Shown here: piece by piece, positions 49,589 through 58,570 of the stretch
How positions within the stretch are numbered: the first letter of the stretch is position 1
Layout of the letters: every line of letters begins with the position of its first letter
Assembly (NCBI RefSeq): GCF_042431545.1
Contig: NZ_JBHLYX010000014.1
Direction: 5' to 3' (one strand)
From: Pseudoalteromonas xiamenensis
Lineage (GTDB): Bacteria > Pseudomonadota > Gammaproteobacteria > Enterobacterales > Alteromonadaceae
DNA length: 64,000 nucleotides
Position numbers and translations under genes: made by a program
Notes under the pieces: model-generated
The model's input: the letters and a program-made list of their open reading frames with translations, nothing else
What the model was told of the DNA's origin: nothing
Databases searched by the model: none

Positions 49589-52192
49589 TTGAATAAAATC
49601 ATCGCGAGCATCCTGATGCTCTTGGTTTGTGTATCGTCGTGGGCGATGCCAATTCCTGAACAAGCGTTTTCAAATCACAGTGCAGTCATGCTCATTATTG
49701 AGCCTTCGACAGGGCGAATTGTAGAAGCAAACGACGCTGCTGCGATGTTCTATGGATATGATTTACCTACTCTGACTTCACTTAAAATTCAACAAATCAA
49801 TCAACTGACACCTGAACAGGTGGCGGCGGAGCGAAAAGCGGCGGTGTCAGAAGGGCGAAATTATTTTATTTTCCAACATCAATTAAAAAGTGGTGAGATC
49901 CGCACTGTACAGGTGTTTTCAAGTCCTTTTACAGTGCATGGACAAACGTTGTTGTTGTCCGTTATCCAAGACATAAGTGCCCAGCGTAATTTGCAGCAGG
50001 AGCTTTGGCATTATCAGGAAAACTTGGAACAGCAAGTTGCGATGCAAACTCAAGCTATCGAAGAAGCCGACGCCGTAAAATGGGTGTTGATGTACGTTGT
50101 TCTGGTAATGATGATTGGCGCATTAGTCATCGTCGTATTTATGGCGTTTCGACTCAGAGAGGCAAAACGAAAAGCGGAACACGACAGTTCGACACTTCGG
50201 GCTATCTTCAACGCGTTTGACGATTACTTAGTTTTTACGGATGAACATCACGTTATTTTGTCAGGTAATCAACGTGTCCATCAGGCATTCCCTGAAAATT
50301 GGGTTGGTAAGGTGTTGTGTGATTTTGTCGATTGTCCTGAAGGTATGTCGCTTGGCGACAATCAAGTTGCAGAACTGATGGTGAGGTTGGTAGATAAGCC
50401 GTTTCCTGCTGAAATTCGCTGTGAAGCGGTAAATGATAGACATGGTAAACAACAAGGGTTTTTGTACATCATTCGCAATATTCAAGCACGCCTAGAAGCC
50501 GAGCGAGAACTGCGTTTAGCCAGTACCGTGTTTGCGACGACCAATGAAGGTGTGTTGGTGTCTGATAGACAAAATCGCATCCAACTTGTCAATCGAGCAT
50601 TTACGGAAATAACGGGTTTCGAGCAACATGAAGTCATGGGTCAAACACCTGACATTTTCAGTTCAGGTCGCCATGACACAGCCTATTTCACTCAACTTTA
50701 CGACACGCTAAATAAACAAGGACACTGGGAAGGCGAAATTTGGAATCGTCGCAAGAATGGTGATATCTACCCAAGTTGGTTAACGGTGTCTGCCGTCTTT
50801 TCGGATAGCGGAGAGATTGAGATGTACGTTGCGCTTTTTAACGACATCACCTCTCGCAAGAAAAATGAACAACTGATGTGGCAGCAGGCGAACTTCGACA
50901 ATCTGACGGGTCTCGCTAATCGCCACCACTATCACAATAAATTTGACCAAGAAATTTTGCGCGCACAGCGCGAAGGAATGCGTCTCGCGATTTGCTTTAT
51001 TGATTTAGACCGTTTCAAAGCGGTTAACGACACGCTCGGTCATCATATTGGCGATCTCTTACTGATTGAAGCGGCGAATCGCATAAAAGCTTGTACCCGG
51101 AGCTCAGATACGGTTGCTCGCTTGGGTGGGGATGAGTTTGCTTTGTTGTTACCGGACGTGAATTCGATAGCTGATATTGAAAAGATTGCAAGTAAGGTAC
51201 TTAAAGCGTTGAGCAGTCCATACAGTTTGGAAAGCCACGAAGCGTTTGTGTCGGGCAGTATGGGCATTACGTTGTTTCCTGATGATGGCACAGATCGAAA
51301 AGTGTTACTGCGTAATGCAGATAGTGCGATGTATAAAGCCAAAGAACATGGCCGAAATTGCTTTCAGTTTTACACATCAGCGATGCATGAACACGCAAAA
51401 GCGCGAAGCCGATTGGAAGGCGCATTATATAAAGCGCTCATTAATAAAGAACTTTCAATTAATTATCAGCCGATTGTCGATGGCCAAGGGAAATTAAAAG
51501 GGGCAGAAGCCCTATTGCGGTGGTACTCACCTCAGTTAGGTCATGTATCACCCGCTACATTTGTTCCCGTGAGCGAAGAGTTAGGGCTTATCGTCGCGAT
51601 TGGCGAATGGGTGTTGTATCAAGCTTGTGCGCAAGCAAAAAGTTGGCGTGAAAAAGAAAACGCGGACTTTTTTATTACAGTCAACGTTTCCAGTACGCAG
51701 TTTAAGCGACAAGACATTGCGTCTTTAGTGGCAAAAGTACTGCGTGATACGGACCTACCCGCACACTGTTTGACTCTGGAAATCACGGAAACAGTCTTGG
51801 CCGACAATACGCATCATACGTTACATCAGTTAATGGCGCTGAGGGAAATGGGTGTGGAATTGGCAATAGATGATTTCGGCACTGGTTATTCTTCTTTGAG
51901 TTACTTGAAACGCTTCCCGCTTACCAAGTTAAAAATTGATCGCGAGTTTGTTCGCGATATTCCGGACGATCCTGAAGATTGTGCCTTAGTGAGTGCAATT
52001 ATTTCAATGGCAGCGAATTTAAACCTAAAAGTCATTGCTGAAGGGGTTGAAACGCAGGCTCAGTTTGAATATCTACAATCACTTGAGTGTGATTTGACAC
52101 AAGGCTATTGGCACAGCAAACCGCTCAATGTGGAAGCAATGAATCGTTTGTTGCAAACCAGACGTACCATGTTGGGTGAAGCACAAAGTTAG
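49589..52192 (+). CDS. PAS-GGDEF-EAL cyclic-di-GMP protein
   Basis: 867 residues from a TTG start (GGTAGGG upstream) that gives a good signal peptide (NKIIASILMLLVCVSSWAM). Order: PAS (about 28-135), coiled coil, membrane helix (about 168-190), PAS (about 205-300), PAS-PAC (about 310-430), GGDEF with intact GGDEF at 513-517 and inhibitory-site RSSD at 504-507, and EAL with E640-A641-L642 and DDFGTGYSSLSYL. Both domains look catalytic. The inhibitory site suggests product feedback on cyclase activity. Controls the change between free-swimming and attached life in such bacteria. Confidence 0.92.
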   Translation: MNKIIASILMLLVCVSSWAMPIPEQAFSNHSAVMLIIEPSTGRIVEANDAAAMFYGYDLPTLTSLKIQQINQLTPEQVAAERKAAVSEGRNYFIFQHQLKSGEIRTVQVFSSPFTVHGQTLLLSVIQDISAQRNLQQELWHYQENLEQQVAMQTQAIEEADAVKWVLMYVVLVMMIGALVIVVFMAFRLREAKRKAEHDSSTLRAIFNAFDDYLVFTDEHHVILSGNQRVHQAFPENWVGKVLCDFVDCPEGMSLGDNQVAELMVRLVDKPFPAEIRCEAVNDRHGKQQGFLYIIRNIQARLEAERELRLASTVFATTNEGVLVSDRQNRIQLVNRAFTEITGFEQHEVMGQTPDIFSSGRHDTAYFTQLYDTLNKQGHWEGEIWNRRKNGDIYPSWLTVSAVFSDSGEIEMYVALFNDITSRKKNEQLMWQQANFDNLTGLANRHHYHNKFDQEILRAQREGMRLAICFIDLDRFKAVNDTLGHHIGDLLLIEAANRIKACTRSSDTVARLGGDEFALLLPDVNSIADIEKIASKVLKALSSPYSLESHEAFVSGSMGITLFPDDGTDRKVLLRNADSAMYKAKEHGRNCFQFYTSAMHEHAKARSRLEGALYKALINKELSINYQPIVDGQGKLKGAEALLRWYSPQLGHVSPATFVPVSEELGLIVAIGEWVLYQACAQAKSWREKENADFFITVNVSSTQFKRQDIASLVAKVLRDTDLPAHCLTLEITETVLADNTHHTLHQLMALREMGVELAIDDFGTGYSSLSYLKRFPLTKLKIDREFVRDIPDDPEDCALVSAIISMAANLNLKVIAEGVETQAQFEYLQSLECDLTQGYWHSKPLNVEAMNRLLQTRRTMLGEAQS

Positions 52193-52225
52193 AAAAGAGG
52201 TCAGTCGTAGACTCACCTCTTTTCT
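52191..52225. terminator. Bidirectional terminator
   Basis: AGAAAAGAGGT (52191-52201) pairs with ACCTCTTTTCT (52215-52225), with an inner AGTC/GACT stem. Between the convergent GGDEF-EAL and M28 genes, overlapping the former's stop. Confidence 0.88.
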
Positions 52226-52239
52226 AGTCAAGGAAGTGA

Positions 52240-53631
52240 CTATTTTGCTTTGATCGTGTTTTTAGCATCTGCTGCCATAAAAGCAAAAATTGCGTAGGCT
52301 GCTGTGTTTTGGCGTAGTTTCTCTGGGTCAACTTTGTCTAAAGTATCATCCGCGGTGTGGTGGTAATCAAAGTAGTCCGTACCATTTTGATCAAGTCCAA
52401 ATACGGGAGCGGAACCTGCTTGTTTGAAAGGAATTAAGTCTGGCCCACCATGTGCCTCATTTTTCCCAATGTAGGTGATGTTAAGCGGCGCGAGTTCTTT
52501 TGCAATCGCACGGACAATCGGTAGTGACTGAGCGTGTACATTGGATTCAAACGAGTAAACTTGGCCTGCGCCAAAATCCGATTCAGCAGCCGCGACAATG
52601 TTGGTGAGCGATTTTTCATTCGCCTTAAAATAGGCCTTTGCGCCCCATAACCCTAACTCTTCAGCGGCAAACAGCACAACGCGCACGCTGCGCTTTGGGC
52701 GTTTTACATCTTTAATGAGTTTGGCCGCGGCCATGGTTAGTGCAACGCCTGCACCGTCATCTAAAGCGCCTGTGCCTAAATCCCATGAATCCAAATGGCC
52801 ACCGATTAAGACATATTGCTCTGGTGTTTCGCTGCCCGTAATTTCACCAATAACGTTGTAGCTCGTGCCTTCACCTAAATCTTCGGTTTGTATGTTCATG
52901 TCAATGTTGACGGTATGACCCATTGAAATCAAACGCTCAAGTTGATCGGCATCGGGATTGGCAACCGCTGCAGTTGGGATCTTGGTGACCCCTTCGTCGT
53001 AATGACTGCCACCAGTATGAGCGAAGCGATGGTGACCGGTACTTACGGAGCGCATGATGTATCCCACCGCGCCTTTCTTAGCGGCTTCCACCGCACCTTT
53101 ATTACGAGCCTTTACTGCAGGGCCGTAGCCGTTCCCATCAATGTCACGATTCATACGATAATTAATAAACGCAATTTTACCGTTGAGGCTATTTTCAGGT
53201 GCTGCCACTAACTCTTCAAATGTTTCAAACAGGATGACCTCGCCTTTTAGTCCAGCTTTTGGCGTACTGACACTGTTGCCTAAAGCGGTGATATGAAGTG
53301 GTTGATGGCTTGGTAGTGTAATACTTGCTGACTCGTGATAGCGACGCCAATTTGGAAATGTGGCTGGTTCAACCCAAACTTTGTCAAAGCCCAGACTTTT
53401 GAATTGCTTCTGTGCCCACGCGACGGCTAGTTTGTCATTTTCGGTGCCTGGTAGGCGAGGGCCTATTTCCGTGGTTAAGGAGCTTAAAATCTGCCAGCTT
53501 AAATCGCTTTGCATTGCATTTGTTCTGAGAGTATTAACTTGATTTAGTTGCTCGTTAGTAAATTCTTGAGCACTTGCGCTGGTGCACAATAAGGCACACG
53601 TAACGGTAAAGAGAGAGAGTAGCTGCTTCAT
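52240..53631 (-). CDS. Secreted M28 family aminopeptidase
   Basis: 463 residues. Signal peptide about 1-22 (LLCTSASAQEF), a PA-type inserted domain (about 120-245), and the M28 zinc site: GGHLDSWDLGTGALDDGAG, AAEELGLWG and the last His in DYFDYHHTADD. Resembles carboxypeptidase Q-type peptidases; cuts peptides outside the inner membrane. ATG 53631 gives the cleaner signal peptide. Confidence 0.92.
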   Translation of the reverse strand: MKQLLSLFTVTCALLCTSASAQEFTNEQLNQVNTLRTNAMQSDLSWQILSSLTTEIGPRLPGTENDKLAVAWAQKQFKSLGFDKVWVEPATFPNWRRYHESASITLPSHQPLHITALGNSVSTPKAGLKGEVILFETFEELVAAPENSLNGKIAFINYRMNRDIDGNGYGPAVKARNKGAVEAAKKGAVGYIMRSVSTGHHRFAHTGGSHYDEGVTKIPTAAVANPDADQLERLISMGHTVNIDMNIQTEDLGEGTSYNVIGEITGSETPEQYVLIGGHLDSWDLGTGALDDGAGVALTMAAAKLIKDVKRPKRSVRVVLFAAEELGLWGAKAYFKANEKSLTNIVAAAESDFGAGQVYSFESNVHAQSLPIVRAIAKELAPLNITYIGKNEAHGGPDLIPFKQAGSAPVFGLDQNGTDYFDYHHTADDTLDKVDPEKLRQNTAAYAIFAFMAADAKNTIKAK

Positions 53632-53707
53632 AATTCCCAAGTATTGTTAGACTGTTCACAAGCAGCCATTGTGGCAAATGCATGCAATGAAATAAATTAA
53701 AAACCGT

Positions 53708-54292
53708 TTAGTTGTCTAAATTTGCGACAAAGGCTTTTAGTTGTTGATATTCATGTTCAAGACGTTGAAATATACCCACATCGCCCGTGGTTCTATCTGG
53801 ATGAAACTCCAATGCAAGCGCTCGCCATCTTTTTTGTAGTGCTCGATGCGTTAAGGGGGTGGGGAGTGACCAACTGGAATGTATGGTATCTAGGGAAATT
53901 TCGGTGCGGAGTTTTTGCTGTTGAAACGCCATATTTTGCCAAAATTGCTCAAACAAGGCATTGATTTCGGCCTCCGACGTGTCGAAGTTAGTCCAGTCAG
54001 TATAGTATGCCTCGAGCGGATCTGCAGCGCTGAGTGTTAACTCAGACGATGGCAGTAATTCAATGTTCAAGGAGCTTATCAGCAGCGACCACCCTTCTTG
54101 TTGTAATTGAGCCCGAAGTTGAAATAGAGCATTCATTATTAAGAAGTTTTTCTTGAATAGATCGCGCTGTGGATTATCATCTTGGGTTGCGACTACGCCA
54201 CGATTCTGCAGAGCGTCGTACAATGAATGAATTTTGAAGGTTTTTTGCTCTAAAAGTAGGTCAAAAATTGGCTCGCACAGGGGGTTATACAT
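53708..54292 (-). CDS. DnaJ-related co-chaperone-like protein
   Basis: 194 residues. An N-terminal DNAJ-related domain (NPLCEPIFDLLLEQKTFKIHSLYDAL) and a C-terminal J domain with HPD in ALEFHPDRTTGD. J domains stimulate the ATPase of DnaK-type chaperones; the partner here is unknown. Divergent from the TPR kinase gene, with only 23 bases between the starts. Confidence 0.88.
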   Translation of the reverse strand: MYNPLCEPIFDLLLEQKTFKIHSLYDALQNRGVVATQDDNPQRDLFKKNFLIMNALFQLRAQLQQEGWSLLISSLNIELLPSSELTLSAADPLEAYYTDWTNFDTSEAEINALFEQFWQNMAFQQQKLRTEISLDTIHSSWSLPTPLTHRALQKRWRALALEFHPDRTTGDVGIFQRLEHEYQQLKAFVANLDN

Positions 54293-54315
54293 TGTTCCGA
54301 TTCAGGAGTTGATGT

Positions 54316-57225
54316 ATGTTGACCTTAGCACACTCGTACTCATACGCAATGCGGAACGGACTCAGAATGAACGGCACAATAAAAAAAAGAACAATTGCGC
54401 TAAAAATCAAAGTGACTCTGATGTTGCTCCTGCTCAATTTTGGTCTCAGTGCAGGCGAAAGTGCTTTGCTATCAACGAAGCTGGACGCTTTTTTTGCGCA
54501 GTCTGAATGGCCTCAAACCCAACATGATGGGGAGTCGATTCTGCTTGAGCAAGCTCCAAATGTTGAAACAACCAAAGCCATTCTTAAACACATCGCCATT
54601 ACATCGCTAAAAGCAGGCGAATTTACACAAAGCAATCCATATCTAGTCCGTTTGCTCAAACTCACCACATCCCCAAACGATGAATATCGCTTTTTTGCCC
54701 AGAAAATGCTGGGCGTTAGCGCGTATTACCTTGGCGATTATAAAACCGCAACAGCACAATATAAACAGGCGATGGAAACGGCAAAGCTGCGTAACAAACC
54801 GTTAGAAATCGCAAGTATTGAGAGCAATTTAGGGCTGGTTTACAGCGATGTGAATCAGACCTCTTTGTCATTGAAACACTATCTTGCTGCACAAAAACTC
54901 TACCAACAATTCGGTACCGACCAAGATAAAGCGGATATGTTGCTTAACTTGTCGAGTGCCTATACTCGCCAATCTCGTTTTGATACTGCGGCAAAAATGT
55001 TGGAACAAGCCGCTTCGATGTACGAGCAACTCGACTATTCTGCTGGGCAAGCACTTGCCAAAGCCAATTTAGGCGTCGTGATGTCTGAAATCGGTGAGCT
55101 ACAAAGTGCAAGAAACTATTTTCAGCAGGCTATCGACTATTACACGCAAGTAGAAGATGAGCGAAATCTTGCAATTCACTATGGAAATCTTGGTAACCAA
55201 AGTATTCGAGGGCATGATTTTGAGCGAGCAGGAAAAGAGGTGCTTCGTGGACAATATTACGCTGAGAAAGCCAACAATGATGCAGCGCTTCTTGCTGTTT
55301 TGGTGCCATTTGCAAAGTGGCAGTTACAAAAAGGAGATTTAGCTAAGGTCCACGATACCATTAACCAAATAGACATGCTGTCGTCGAAATTGGAAGACCC
55401 ACTTAAAAAAGCGGATGGGCAAGCACTCGCGAGTCTCTACGCCGCGGCAACAGGTGATTACAAAAAAGCGATTGTAGAACTAGAAGAGTTTCTTGCGAGC
55501 CATCGTCATTTGCAAAATAAAGCGTTGTTGCAGCAGCTTGAAGATTTTGAAGGTAACTTCGCAGCCCAGCAGTTATCCCAAGAAGTCATTGAACTAAAAC
55601 AACAGCAAACGTTGCAGTTACTTGAAATGACGAAGAGTCGTCAGACATTTGCTATCGCGGGTTTATCTATGGTGCTGTTACTGACCGCTTTTGTCGCATG
55701 GTACATTCGCAATCTTGAGCGTACCGCAAAGCTAAAATTAGAAAAAGAAGTGCAAACCCAAACGGAAGTATTGCAAAGCGTAGCTCGAGATTTACGTCGC
55801 TCCGACAGTGTAAAAAGTCAGTTCCTAGCCAATATGAGCCATGAAATTCGCACACCGCTTACCGCCATTCTCGGGCATGCTCAAATATTACGAGACATTG
55901 CAGCGAATCACCCTGAGATCGGGGGCAGTGTGGCGGTTATTCAAAACCAAGGTGCTCATTTGCACGAATTGATCAATGACATCTTGGATTTGAGTCGGAT
56001 TGAAGCAGACCAGCTGCACATTCAAAAATCAGACTTTGACTTGGTGGTGTTGTTAGAAGACTTACGCGCGTTGTTTGACGTGACCGCACAAACGAAGGGC
56101 CTAGAGTTGGATTTCGAACATTCGCTGTCACAGCCTTTTTGGATCCGCGAGGACTATGTACGTCTTAAGCAAGTCTTGGTTAATTTGCTTGGGAATGCCT
56201 TGAAGTTTACGGAAAAAGGGTGGGTAAAATTATCCATTTCGATGTCCGATTCACGACTTTACTTTGCAGTTGAAGATTCAGGAATAGGAATGAAGCCTGA
56301 GCAGCTAGAGGTCATTTTTGATAGTTTTAAACAAGGCGATGATAGTATTACGCGTCGTTTTGGTGGCAGTGGCTTGGGTCTAAGCCTTTCGCGACAGCTC
56401 ACCGAAATGATGGGCGGGGACATTCGTGCTTCAAGTACCTATGGTGTAGGTAGTCAATTTGTACTTAGCATGCCGCTTTGTCGAAGTTCTTCCTTAGACA
56501 ACGATATTGTGTCTTTGCCTTCCTCATTGTCGAATACCTCAACAAGACAAAATAAGTTAGCCGGAACGGTTTTAGTCGCTGAAGATCACCCTGAAAATAG
56601 AGCGCTTGCGGTACGGTTCTTAACGCAATTTGGTTTAACGGTGATTGCTGCTGAGAATGGTAAAGAAGCGGTTGAATTAGCACTGCGCGAATATCCAGAT
56701 GTATTACTTTTGGATATTCAAATGCCTGAACTTGATGGTTTAAGCGCCATGCATCTGCTCCGCAAAAGCGGCTATGTAGGGCCGATTTTTGCCTTGACGG
56801 CGAATGTATTGTCACACGAAGTAGATCGTTATTTAGAAGAAGGCTTTACAGGCCATTTGGCGAAACCATTTGATAGCCGCATGATGTACAACGTTTTGGC
56901 GCAGGTGCTTGATAACAGTGATAAGCAAGCGGAAAAATTATTTGAAGTTGATTTAAGTGATTTGAAGATCAGTTTCATCAATGGCCTGGATGAGGACAGA
57001 ACACATCTCATCACTTTATTCGAAGCGGATGACTGGGAAGGTATCCGAACGCTTTGTCACAAACTGCAGGGTGCTGCAATGACGTTTGGATTTGCCGAAA
57101 TTGCTTCAACGACGGCGCAATTTGAGCGTGCTATTGCAACAAATGACCACGCACATTTTCAAGATTATTACCTTATTTTATGTGACGAACTAAGTCAGTC
57201 ATCAAAACAGCTCGATGTCTCCTGA
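54316..57225 (+). CDS. TPR-sensor hybrid histidine kinase with HPt domain
   Basis: 969 residues. Signal or membrane segment near 35-50, periplasmic TPR array (about 60-430; NLGLVYSDVNQTSLSLKHYL-type units), coiled coil, membrane helix about 443-465, HisKA with H509 (NMSHEIRTPLTAILG), HATPase (GSGLGLSLSRQL), receiver with D800 (LLLDIQMPELDG) and a C-terminal HPt-like domain with H915 (CHKLQGAAMTFGF). A full intramolecular relay. AGGAG sits 7 bases before ATG 54316; internal ATGs at 54349 and 54367 are possible. The last 24 bases overlap the convergent chemotaxis-type gene. Confidence 0.92.
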   Translation: MLTLAHSYSYAMRNGLRMNGTIKKRTIALKIKVTLMLLLLNFGLSAGESALLSTKLDAFFAQSEWPQTQHDGESILLEQAPNVETTKAILKHIAITSLKAGEFTQSNPYLVRLLKLTTSPNDEYRFFAQKMLGVSAYYLGDYKTATAQYKQAMETAKLRNKPLEIASIESNLGLVYSDVNQTSLSLKHYLAAQKLYQQFGTDQDKADMLLNLSSAYTRQSRFDTAAKMLEQAASMYEQLDYSAGQALAKANLGVVMSEIGELQSARNYFQQAIDYYTQVEDERNLAIHYGNLGNQSIRGHDFERAGKEVLRGQYYAEKANNDAALLAVLVPFAKWQLQKGDLAKVHDTINQIDMLSSKLEDPLKKADGQALASLYAAATGDYKKAIVELEEFLASHRHLQNKALLQQLEDFEGNFAAQQLSQEVIELKQQQTLQLLEMTKSRQTFAIAGLSMVLLLTAFVAWYIRNLERTAKLKLEKEVQTQTEVLQSVARDLRRSDSVKSQFLANMSHEIRTPLTAILGHAQILRDIAANHPEIGGSVAVIQNQGAHLHELINDILDLSRIEADQLHIQKSDFDLVVLLEDLRALFDVTAQTKGLELDFEHSLSQPFWIREDYVRLKQVLVNLLGNALKFTEKGWVKLSISMSDSRLYFAVEDSGIGMKPEQLEVIFDSFKQGDDSITRRFGGSGLGLSLSRQLTEMMGGDIRASSTYGVGSQFVLSMPLCRSSSLDNDIVSLPSSLSNTSTRQNKLAGTVLVAEDHPENRALAVRFLTQFGLTVIAAENGKEAVELALREYPDVLLLDIQMPELDGLSAMHLLRKSGYVGPIFALTANVLSHEVDRYLEEGFTGHLAKPFDSRMMYNVLAQVLDNSDKQAEKLFEVDLSDLKISFINGLDEDRTHLITLFEADDWEGIRTLCHKLQGAAMTFGFAEIASTTAQFERAIATNDHAHFQDYYLILCDELSQSSKQLDVS

Positions 57226-58473
57226 TGAGGGTATGACCTGAGGGGCTGCCTGACTATCTCCCGCTTTATGGTGACTTTCACGCTGTTTCAATTGTCTTGG
57301 ATTTTTGTCCGGTGCGGGAAAGGTCACCTTGAAGAGTGATAGTTTCTCTTGAATACTTTGTGCAAGTGCCAGCAAGTCTAGATTCGACACAACTTGAATT
57401 CGGGAGGTAGAAAGCGCATCGGTATTGAGTTCAACCATTGCATCAATACTGACTTGCGCCTCGTCAGAAACTTGTTGTTGTTCATTGACCTGATCATGAA
57501 TGATTCTCGACATATTGCTGATATCAACCATGGCCGCTTCAATGTGATCGACTTCTTTAGTCGACGCCTCAGACAACTGTACGGTGCGATTGGTATCTTC
57601 CAACGCCGCCTGCATTGATTGGTTCGCGGCATCCGTACCCGCTTGAATTTTATTAACCATGACACGCACTTCCTGTGTGGATTTACTGGTGCGTGCCGCT
57701 AGGTTTCTAACCTCATCCGCAACGACTGCAAAACCACGACCTTGTTCCCCAGCGCGAGCAGCTTCAATCGCGGCGTTGAGTGCCAGCAAGTTTGTTTGTT
57801 CAGCGATAGCATTGATCACGTCGATAACCGATGTTATGTCGTCGCTGTCCTTTTTCAATGTAATGATTTGTTCACTGGTTTTTTCGATGTTCTTGGCAAG
57901 TTCAACCAAGCTGGCTTGACTCTTGGTTGTGTCCGATCGCGTTTGTTGGACCGCTGACGTTGCAGACAGCACGGACTCATGTATTTGCTGCAAATTATTG
58001 TCCAATTCGCGGGATGCAGAGAGCATGCGACCAATACAGTTTGCTAAATCCTGACCATGCGAATGTTGGATGGTGGCTTTTTGTGTCATTGAAGCGTAGG
58101 TGTCACGTAAGTCGTCAGCCATAGGAGTCAGGCGGCAAGAGGAATTGTGTACTTCGCCAATAATATGCTCTAGGGTCGACAGGCTGGCATTAATAGCAAA
58201 ACACGCTGGAGGTAGGTTCTTGTCTGTTTCGTCGAAACGGAAAGTCAGATCGATACCTTCTGGAGACGATAAGGCATTAATAAGGTCGTTCAGCAAGCTT
58301 TTAGAGCGCACCGTACGTTGTATAAAGTACTGTACCAAAAACGCTGCAGCTATCGGTGTGGCGATAATGAGCACTATCCACACGGAGGTTTGTTCTTGAA
58401 ACCACAAATAGCCCGCGCCCAATATCAGCCACTGGAAAATGACCCCTAACCACACCGGTCTCGCCAAACTCAT
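57202..58473 (-). CDS. Methyl-accepting chemotaxis protein without periplasmic sensor domain
   Basis: 423 residues. Two adjacent membrane helices (about 8-25 and 30-50) with almost no loop, then a helical cytoplasmic region ending in the signalling tip: NAIAEQTNLLALNAAIEAAR, GEQGRGFAVVADEVRNLA. Lacks an external ligand-binding domain, so the input must come from the membrane, an intracellular part (about 55-140) or a partner. Overlaps the TPR kinase by 24 bases at the 3' end. Confidence 0.92.
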   Translation of the reverse strand: MSLARPVWLGVIFQWLILGAGYLWFQEQTSVWIVLIIATPIAAAFLVQYFIQRTVRSKSLLNDLINALSSPEGIDLTFRFDETDKNLPPACFAINASLSTLEHIIGEVHNSSCRLTPMADDLRDTYASMTQKATIQHSHGQDLANCIGRMLSASRELDNNLQQIHESVLSATSAVQQTRSDTTKSQASLVELAKNIEKTSEQIITLKKDSDDITSVIDVINAIAEQTNLLALNAAIEAARAGEQGRGFAVVADEVRNLAARTSKSTQEVRVMVNKIQAGTDAANQSMQAALEDTNRTVQLSEASTKEVDHIEAAMVDISNMSRIIHDQVNEQQQVSDEAQVSIDAMVELNTDALSTSRIQVVSNLDLLALAQSIQEKLSLFKVTFPAPDKNPRQLKQRESHHKAGDSQAAPQVIPSSGDIELF

Positions 58474-58538
58474 GTAGATTCTCCATAAAATAACTCATTT
58501 ATTTATAGCCTAGATGATTGGAATATGCGAGCGATAAA

Positions 58539-58560
58539 AAAAGAGGCCGAAGCCTCTTTT
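58539..58560 (-). terminator. Terminator of the M1 aminopeptidase gene
   Basis: AAAAGAGGC, loop CGAA, GCCTCTTTT; on the minus strand followed by a long T-run. Ten bases after the peptidase stop. Confidence 0.92.
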
Positions 58561-58570
58561 CTAATCTATG

